Positions 7,246 to 12,500 of a DNA stretch of 12,500 nt are shown piece after piece. This DNA comes from Theodoxus fluviatilis (lineage: Eukaryota > Mollusca > Gastropoda > Cycloneritida > Neritidae), in the NCBI GenBank assembly GCA_034096865.1, contig JAWQFJ010009449.1:1-12500 (forward strand). The letters are read 5' to 3'. Under the pieces are notes generated by a model. The model searched no databases. It was not told where the DNA came from and saw nothing but the letters and a program-made list of their open reading frames with translations. The stretch's first letter is position 1, and the number at the start of each line of letters is the position of its first letter. A program made the position numbers and the translations under genes.

Positions 7246-7573
7246 TGCATGCTGACTGATTGAGTTCATAGAGATTGTTGGTTGCAAGATGTTGCTGCAG
7301 CTGAGTGAGTACTAGTTTCTCTGTAACTTTGGACAGGAAGGGGAGGTGAGAGACCTGGCGATAATTTTTCAAAACGTTAGGATCCAGATAAGGCTTCTTC
7401 AGGAGCGGCTTAATTATGGCTAACTTGTACACGGAGGGGAAGGTGCCAGATGAGAGGGACTCGTTAACAACAAATGTGATGTAGGACAGAAGAGAGTCAA
7501 GGCATTCAACTAACAGGGAGGTAGGGATGGGGTCAAGGTCGCAATTGGTGGGAGTGGGGGCGAGAATCACTTT
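7246..7573 (-). pseudogene. LINE reverse transcriptase, N-terminal (fingers) part
   Basis: About 105 residues of the RT N-terminal region: CDLDPIPTSLLVECLD, then FVVNESLSSGTFPSVYK, IIKPLLKKPYLDPNVLKNYR, HLPFLSKVTEKLVLTQL and NNLYELNQSA. These correspond to the first conserved RT blocks of CR1/L2-like elements, which bind template and primer. In intact relatives, more than 100 residues with the first catalytic Asp and the palm follow NQSA. Here the reading goes from QSA almost straight to the active-site box, so the core is missing. The open frame starts at GTG 7570, directly after an in-frame stop, which is not a genuine start. Confidence 0.85.
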
Positions 7574-7576
7574 CTA

Positions 7577-8015
7577 GACAGCCTCTTCAGACACTGTCTG
7601 AAAAGTGTTGAATGGGGCGTCCTGAAAACAACGATCGGCAACTGCGGGAGGATTCAGTATTTGATTATCGAGATCCCGTCTGATGGTTTGAATTTTGTTC
7701 TCAAAGAATTCAAGAAAACGGCCAGGAAGTTCCAGAACGGAGAAGATTGATGGAAGGATAATAACCTTTTCGGTTTTACCGAGAAATTTTGTTGCAGATG
7801 CCAAACAATTGCCCACACAAGGCGCTATCCACAATCTGAGAGTTGAAATAATTAAATTTAGCATCATACATGAGTTTTGTAACTAAGTTCTTAGGACAAA
7901 AAATGTTTTTATGAATGGTAAGTCCAGTTTTCAACCACTGACGTTCAGCTCGGCGTCGTTAATTTCCGCTTGGCAGCTCTGACATCATCACAAATAGAAT
8001 GAAACCAATATGTCA
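7577..8015 (-). pseudogene. LINE linker between endonuclease and RT, frameshifted
   Basis: In family members this linker is basic and follows the endonuclease. Here WFHSICDDVRAAKRK (about 7970-8015), RRRAERQWLKTGLTIHKN (about 7905-7958) and CVGNCLASATKFLGK (about 7775-7820) follow in the expected order but in three reading frames. That implies a frameshift near 7960 and another near 7815-7830. The last part runs through ELPGRFLEFFENKIQTIRRD to NTFQTVSEEAV and a TAG stop at 7574-7576. After the stop, the same frame continues as KVILAPTPTNCDLDPIP, so the stop interrupts a continuous coding region. The ATG at 7867 is not a real start: its first residues are an out-of-frame reading of the linker. 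Confidence 0.75.
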
Positions 8016-8189
8016 AAACACCCAGTAAATTTTTCTGCTGTGGCACCAAGGCTGATAACTGAATGATTATGATATAACAAGCTCACCTGGAGTCTGAGTG
8101 CGAGACTTGAACTCATTTTGCCCGGTCTGTCAAAAGGTCGAGTAAGCTGTCCAGACTGGAGGGTCAGGAGCTCCGATGTCAACAGCATT

Positions 8190-9060
8190 TTAACTGGGAG
8201 CTACCAGTTCTCTCACAGTCACTCACACTGTCCTTGGTCAGGGCCAGCACGTGGCAACACAATGCCATTTTCCCAGTCCACCTCTGTCCAGGCAACACTG
8301 CAGGGTGTACACACATGCGTGCATACGTGCATGCACGCACACAGATCTGTTGCCCACAGTGGACAGGGACTGTGACGGGGACAAAGCCAGGCAGGTGATG
8401 AACGCCACTGGTCAGCTGACGAGAAGTCTGTAGGTCTCGCCATCACAGGTGAAGACATTGGAAAAGGTGATAATGGAGCCGCGGGCGTGGAGAACAGGGT
8501 CCACGGGTGCTGGGCGGGTTGTTGGTCCGGGCGGTGATCCGATGGTGGGGCCGTGCAGGATGGTGGCGTCACGGGGGGGGTGGTGGTCCGAAGATGGGGG
8601 GGGGGGGGGTCAGGGGTGAGGGGAGTGAAGAGTGGGCGTGAGGGGGACGATGGCAGAGTTAGTGGGAAGAATGGCGAGGCTGGAGGGAGGGAGGGAAGGA
8701 GGGAGGGATGAGCGTCGTCTGCTTGAGATAGGCCTCGCGCGCGCTGGCGCAGGCTGGCGGGTTTGTTGCCAAAACAGGGCCTGGGGTCAGTGAGTGCAGG
8801 CCGTGACGTAGCGAGAGGGTGGTCCATCAGGAGTAGGGTGGGGTGGGTTAAAATGGGGTGGGGTGGGGGGTGGGCAGATGGCTTGTTACGGGTGGGGTGG
8901 GGGGTAGGGCAGATGGGGGTGGGACAAAGGTTTCTCCCAGGGAGGCGAGGGCAGGGGAGGGTTAGGGTGAATGGTCTCCAGGATGACAAAGGGAGGCCGC
9001 TCAGCTCGTGAGGGGCGCCACACAAAGGGTTGGAATAATTTGGGCAGGAGCGGGCGATCC
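8190..9060. repeat. G-rich low-complexity region
   Basis: The plus strand is dominated by GGGTGG, GGGA and GGTG runs, with a 14-G run near 8595-8609, AGGGAGGGAGGGAAGGAGGG near 8683-8702, and GGGGTGGGG blocks near 8836-8915. Several stretches meet the pattern for G-quadruplex formation. CGCGCGCGCTGGCGC lies near 8735. A 24-bp inverted repeat (TGCGTGCA 8316-8323, TGCACGCA 8332-8339) lies at the left side. A minus-strand frame of 268 codons (8219-9025) is proline-rich with no domain and follows from the C-rich strand lacking stops. I see no gene. Confidence 0.75.
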
Positions 9061-9404
9061 GGGGCCATTTCAGAGGCTCGAAGCTTTAGCACGAACAAGA
9101 AGCGTAAGGCGGCTTGTAGGACAACATTTTAAATTTACACGGATTATTAAATATCACAATCTTGAAAACTTGGACAGACTGTCCCATGGATATATTCACA
9201 CTGGAAACTGTCTGAGTGTTTTGTGAATCGACGAAATGTCTTTTGGAGGAGGGTAGGTGAAACTCTCTTTGTGGTTTAAGGTTTGGTAGTCCGTAGAGGT
9301 GACGAAATATTCGATGACAGAGGAGAGATACAGTCAACTCACGGGTTTCTGAACTATAGGCATGGAAGATGGATCAGTTGGATCATTGGAGAGGTAAGGA
9401 GGGT
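9061..9404. other. intergenic; no gene seen
   Basis: Ordinary unique sequence between the G-rich region and the 80-bp repeat. A minus-strand frame (9086-9337, 83 codons) has balanced composition but no recognisable family. Confidence 0.4.
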
Positions 9405-9590
9405 TTGATTCGCATCTCCATCATTTCGTTACATATTTCTTTTCTTTCTCTCTAAATTTAACGCTAAGGAGAGGGAGGGAGAGGTTGATTCGCATTTTTA
9501 TCATGTTGTCACAGATGGTTTTTCGCTCTCTCTAAATTTAGCATGCGAGAGGTGGGAGGACCGAAACGCATCTCCATCATATGTTATCAT
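9405..9590. repeat. about 80-bp tandem repeat leading into copy B
   Basis: CGCAT-anchored units begin near 9405, 9485 and 9561 (CGCAT at 9411, 9491, 9567). Each reads roughly TTGATTCGCAT, a CATCAT stretch, CTCTCTAAATTTA, then a purine-rich GAGAGGGAGGGA block. The third unit passes straight into the direct repeat at 9590 through a short duplication (CATATGTTATCAT at 9578-9590, again near 9596-9608). Confidence 0.7.
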
Positions 9591-9983
9591 GTCCACCATA
9601 TGTTATCATGGGGATGAGTTCTCCCTTGGATTTGTTATAGGGCTCTCCTCTAATTGTTACAGGTCTCCTCTCTGTCTAATGATAAATACCTTGTTGTTCC
9701 TTTGTACTTGCCGTGGGCCTTTTCTGGTAGCGTAGATCTTGATTCTTCTTAGACAGGCGAGGGCTCACAGCTTCAGTCTTGCTTGGTGGTCTGCTTGCTT
9801 CTGGAGAGGGCTTGGGGTTCCGTTTGGTTGGACAGAAGACTCCATATCTCTTTTTGAGTTCTTAATCTTTATTTGTAGCAGCAAGACACAAGGTGTTACA
9901 ATGCCCACATTCTCTATCTCTCTCTGACTACATTCTCTCTCTCTAGGTCTGATCCATTCTGTCTACATTTTTCTCTCTAGATC
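9590..9983. repeat. dispersed direct repeat, copy B
   Basis: Second copy of the repeat at 2-396, in the same orientation. Relative to copy A it lacks one base in TCTACATGAT (TCTAATGAT) and has a few substitutions at both ends. Its left side flows out of the 80-bp repeat and its right side stops at TAGATC, ten bases before the CCCCAAAT array. The different right flanks argue for two insertions, or for a duplication followed by rearrangement. Confidence 0.85.
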
Positions 9984-9992
9984 CGGTGCTTC

Positions 9993-10106
9993 TAAACCCC
10001 CAAATCCCCCCCCAAATCTCCCCAAACCCCCCCAAATCTTCCCCCCCAAATCCCCCCAAATCTCCCCAAATCCACCCAAATCTCCCCAAATCCACCCAAA
10101 TCCCTC
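9993..10106. repeat. C-rich minisatellite, CCCCAAATCT type
   Basis: About eleven short units of the form C(4-8)AAAT[CT]C, with CCACCC variants to the right. It resembles ciliate-type telomere repeats superficially but is internal, irregular and not a TTAGGG type. The complementary strand has runs of four or more Gs spaced by ATTT, so G-quadruplex formation is plausible. Confidence 0.9.
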
Positions 10107-10211
10107 AAGAAAAATGTATATTTGATTGAGAGAAGGAACGAGAAATATTATTATCTTTTAAACCGCAGTAGGATTGGATTTTGATGCATCAGTGATTTGC
10201 TTGTTTGCTGG
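10107..10211. other. spacer; nothing recognised
   Basis: AT-rich sequence linking the C-rich array to the satellite, with no repeat or open frame of note. Confidence 0.4.
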
Positions 10212-11010
10212 TTATTTCACCTTATTACATACACAAAACAGCATTAGCGGGTGAACAACTTTTATTAAATTAAAAGACTAATGTATTTCTAGGTTTATTT
10301 CTATAGACGACACACAAACATGCACACACACACCCGCACACACATGATGTAGTCAGTCACAGGATAAATACATGTACAAGCATGATCCGAGTTTGAAACC
10401 TTAAACGTAGTTACATCAGCATAATATATTATATACATGTTTTAAAAATATTTTGACTTTTCTTTACCAAGAAGTAGACATTATTTGTAAAAAAAATGTA
10501 GATTTTAGGGTTGAAACCAATGTATTTATTTCACCTTATTTCATACACAAAACAGCATTAGCGGGTGAACAACTTTTATTAAATTAAAAGAATGATGTAT
10601 TTCTAGGTTTATTTCTATAGCGCATAACTGACGACTCACAAACATGCACACACACACACCCGCACACACATGATGTAGTCAGTCACAGGATAAATACATG
10701 TACAAGCATGATCCGAGTTTGAAACCTTAAACGTAGTTACATCAGCATAATATATATAATATACATGTTTTAAAAATATTTTGACTTTTCTTTACCAAGA
10801 AGTAGACATTATTTGTAAAAAAAAAATGTAGACTTGAGGGTTGAAACCAATGTATTTATGTCACCTTATTTCATACACAAAACAGCATTAGCGGGTGAAC
10901 AACTTTTATTAAATTAAAAGAATGATGTATTTCTAGGTTTATTTCTATAGCGCATAACTGACGACTCACAAACATGCACACACACACACACCCGCACACA
11001 CATCATGTAG
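10212..11010. repeat. 314-330 bp tandem satellite, about 2.5 copies
   Basis: Units are 10212-10525 (314 bp), 10526-10855 (330 bp) and a partial third at 10856-11010, each starting TTATTTCACCTTATT or a close variant. Units 2 and 3 share GCGCATAACTG after CTATA, which unit 1 lacks, so they are the closer pair. Each unit carries a CA microsatellite followed by CCCGCACACACAT. The third unit stops at ATGTAG and passes into CAG/CAT repeats. No open frame runs through the units. Confidence 0.92.
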
Positions 11011-11022
11011 TATTCTACTCAA

Positions 11023-11161
11023 TAGCAGCAGCAGCAGCACCATCGATCATCATCATCATCGTCATCGTCAATGGCGTCATCATCGTCGACGTCATCATCC
11101 TCATAATCGAAATCATCATCAGCATTATCATCATCAGCAGTATCATCATCATTATCATCAT
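11023..11161. repeat. CAG then CAT/ATC microsatellites
   Basis: AGCAGCAGCAGCAGCACC is followed by an imperfect CAT/ATC run broken by GTC and AGC triplets. It ends four bases before the stop codon of the MULE-like pseudogene. The plus-strand frame across it (10974-11240) is a translated microsatellite. Confidence 0.92.
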
Positions 11162-11164
11162 AGA

Positions 11165-11407
11165 CTACTCCACAGTCATCCCCACTTTCTTCGCCATTTC
11201 CATAAAAAAAAGTTTACAACCAACTTCCTCGGTACAATAATTAATTGTCACCATCATCTTCAAGAGCTTGCTATTCTTGTTTGGATCTTTTAGCTTTGGG
11301 TGTAGGGGTTGTCGTTTTGGCATTGCACCTGCGTTTTTGCTGACCAGGTTTTTTACCCTTGTGTTTCGGAGGGCAGGCACTGTTCCGTCCATCTGTACTG
11401 CGGACAA
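11165..11407 (-). pseudogene. frameshifted C-terminal tail of the MULE-like protein
   Basis: Directly after the stop at 11416 a different frame continues KKRLSAVQMDGTVPALRNTR, then VKNLVSKNAGAMPKRQPLHP. It is Lys/Arg-rich, as expected for the tail of this protein family. It ends at 11165, next to the CAT microsatellite. I infer it belongs to the same ancestral ORF; the tail alone is not diagnostic. Confidence 0.45.
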
Positions 11408-11415
11408 CCGTTTCT

Positions 11416-12130
11416 TTACATGTCTTTCTGAACTTTCGCATGTGTGTTTTTTTTCCAGCTTTCAGACTTTGTTAGCCAAGCATCCCTCGGGATTTGAAAT
11501 GTGCTAAATGCCTCATCCAAGTACCACTCGCCTGTTCCAAACATAGCCCTGGTCTCTTCCGATAGTTGTTGGACAACAACATTCTGCAACTTCTCCACCA
11601 GTTCTACGAGTTTTCTTGGCCGCCAGTCAACTGCCTGTTTAAGTACGTGATTCAACGACTCGCAGTTATTGTTGGTCCAGGGCTGCATGGGGAGCAGGAG
11701 GTTAGGCTTTTGTTTTGCTTTGACGTTTTCCTCTATCGTAGGACAAAATCTTCTCAGATGTTTCTTCAAGGTGGCGTGGCTTGTATTATCAATGAGATGA
11801 AGCATTTTGTCTGTCACTTCAGCTGGGGGTTTTGAGGTGTTTAGAACTCCACTTTGCCCAAACACATTGGCTACCATTTTTTTCGTTCTGCTTTTGGCAA
11901 TCCAACCTTATTTGAAAGGGCAGCCTCCAGATTTTTCTGAAGGTGTCTGGTACACACCATTTTTGTTGCCCCTGGGAAAGCCCTTGCCATGGCGTTTCTC
12001 ATGGCGCTTTCGTCGTCGCTACCTAAAATCGGCAGGTGATCTGAGGAAAGTTTGCCCGCAAGATGTTGAAAAAACAGGTAAAAAGTCTCAGTGTCACTTT
12101 CTCCGTGGATCAGTAGGGGCCCACAGAAAA
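11416..12130 (-). pseudogene. MULE transposase catalytic domain, second half
   Basis: An open minus-strand frame runs from about 12130 to a TAA at 11416 and extends well upstream of the ATG at 11877. It contains GPLLIHGESDTETFYLFFQHL, LGSDDESAMRNAMARAFPGA (SDDE 12009-12020, probably the second catalytic Asp), MVCTRHLQKN (CX2H 11943-11954) and WTNNNCESLNHVLKQAVDW (catalytic Glu codon 11659-11661). The order Asp, CX2H, Glu is the MULE signature. About 118 residues separate the Asp and the Glu. The end (WYLDEAFSTFQIPRDAW, KNTHAKVQKDM) leads to the stop. This is the best-preserved coding stretch in the window. Confidence 0.72.
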
Positions 12131-12133
12131 CAT

Positions 12134-12459
12134 ACAGTTTCCGTCGGCTGCAACTTGCACTGGTGTGTGTGTTTGTAGCATGATTGGGTGGTACAACTTT
12201 AAAATATCCTCTGCGACTGTATCGATCTTGCTTGAACTGTGCGGCTCAACAGCTGCAGTGGGTGCAGCATGAGGACAATCAACTGAGTAGGTATCCAATA
12301 GCATACGTTCATTCTGTGCTGTTTGGTGGCGATCAGCAGGATCAGCATCTGATAGTCTGTCAGAGAAATCATTGACAGGTATGTTAATATCGATATTGCT
12401 GAAATGGTCGTTGTCGGCAACATTTCCGGACACTGTACCCCAGTTTCAAATCTCGGCAT
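12134..12459 (-). pseudogene. N-terminal part with OTU-like DGNC motif
   Basis: The frame from 12433 reads through DNDHFSNIDINIPVNDFSD, LLDTYSVDCPHAAP and LKLYHPIMLQTHTPVQVAADGNCMF. DGNC (codons at 12134-12145) is the catalytic-Cys motif that opens OTU deubiquitinase-type domains, usually as ADGNC[LM][FY]R. The Arg expected next, and the rest of the domain with the catalytic His, are absent. This frame has no ATG. An upstream ATG at 12459 in another frame (MPRFETGVQC) may be the original start, split off by a frameshift near 12425-12435. Confidence 0.6.
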
Positions 12460-12500
12460 TTCTCGCGAGAACGGACATTTATAAATATCGTTTAGCTAAA

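Larger units (their letters stand above)
6001..8015 (-). mobile_element. decayed CR1/L2-like non-LTR retrotransposon (LINE)
   Basis: A minus-strand LINE truncated at its 5' end and badly broken. Read from 8015 down, it holds the endonuclease-to-RT linker, the RT fingers (with DLDPIPTSLL and LKNYR), the active-site box, the region after it, and a C-terminal segment ending TPTRQLR...KTHLFLKSF. The 3' end is GGCGCTATATAAATCC plus an ATT-repeat tail (6001-6030). This order and these motifs are typical of CR1/L2-related elements. Pieces are missing between motifs, there are in-frame stops, and the frame shifts several times, so the copy cannot make functional enzyme. Weak similarity may continue to about 8110. 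No endonuclease catalytic motifs are visible further upstream. Confidence 0.85.
11165..12459 (-). pseudogene. MULE-type transposase with OTU-like protease remnant
   Basis: A minus-strand gene remnant. From 12459 down: a possible start MPRFETGVQCPE, then after a frame change SGNVADNDHF to PVQVAADGNCMF, the opening of an OTU-like cysteine protease. Almost directly after it, in another frame, comes GPLLIHGESDTETFYLFFQHL and the second half of a Mutator-like DDE transposase, then a C-terminal tail in a third frame. MULE transposases cut and paste DNA. Their catalytic domain has D, D and E with a CX2H motif before the E. The first D and most of the OTU domain are missing, so this copy is dead. Terminal inverted repeats would lie outside the window or have been lost. 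The family assignment rests on motifs I recognise by eye. Confidence 0.7.

Noticed and set aside
8219..9025. 268-codon minus-strand protein
   Set aside because: It is proline-rich low-complexity translation of a C-rich strand, with no domain, and it overlaps other frames equally free of stops.
2..9983. The two direct repeats as LTRs of one 9.6-kb retroelement
   Set aside because: The interior holds Helitrons, a minus-strand LINE and simple repeats, with no gag-pol, primer-binding site or polypurine tract in the right place. Copy termini do not form a TG...CA inverted pair.
9993..10106. Interstitial telomere
   Set aside because: The unit is CCCCAAAT-like and irregular, not the TTAGGG type expected in molluscs and most animals.
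11165..12459. Functional transposase gene
   Set aside because: It has at least two frame changes, lacks the first catalytic Asp, and lacks most of the OTU domain.

Overview
This is animal nuclear DNA made almost entirely of transposable elements and simple repeats; I find no intact protein-coding gene. The evidence is the density of repeats, a decayed non-LTR retrotransposon with the CR1/L2-like 3' end common in marine invertebrates (a gcgctatataaat motif followed by ATT repeats), canonical Helitron ends, and a decayed Mutator-like (MULE) transposase. I infer a lophotrochozoan, most likely a mollusc, but nothing in the window proves the taxon.

Layout. Positions 2-396 and 9590-9983 are two near-identical direct copies of an unidentified dispersed repeat. 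Positions 397-1067 are CT-rich and then A/T-rich filler. Positions 1068-3478 hold two non-autonomous Helitrons joined head to tail (1068-2366 and 2367-3478). Each starts with TC and ends with a GC hairpin and CTAG, and the pair sits between a host A and a host T. Their bodies are tandem units of about 300 bp packed with matches to RFX, ETS, CRE and YY1 binding motifs. The second copy carries about 475 bp of unrelated sequence. Positions 3479-6000 are AT-rich, with one unrecognised minus-strand open frame, a palindromic minisatellite (4812-5091) and CAT and AT microsatellites.

Positions 6001 to about 8015 are a minus-strand CR1/L2-like LINE corpse. It has two inferred internal deletions, frameshifts, in-frame stops and a 25-bp tandem duplication just after the reverse transcriptase active-site codons. 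Between its ORF end and its 3' end lies what looks like the C-terminal zinc finger of a different LINE. Positions 8190-9060 are G-rich low-complexity DNA. An 80-bp repeat (9405-9590) leads into the second copy of the direct repeat, and C-rich CCCCAAAT repeats follow (9993-10106). Positions 10212-11010 are 2.5 copies of a 314-330 bp satellite, then CAG/CAT repeats.

Positions 11165-12459 are a minus-strand pseudogene that joins the start of an OTU-like cysteine protease domain (DGNC) to the second half of a MULE transposase catalytic domain (SDDE, CTRH, CESLN). None of these parts forms a pathway. The window records nested insertion, rolling-circle amplification and decay. Its most interesting features are the Helitron tandem junction, the regulatory-motif array inside it, and the OTU/MULE junction.
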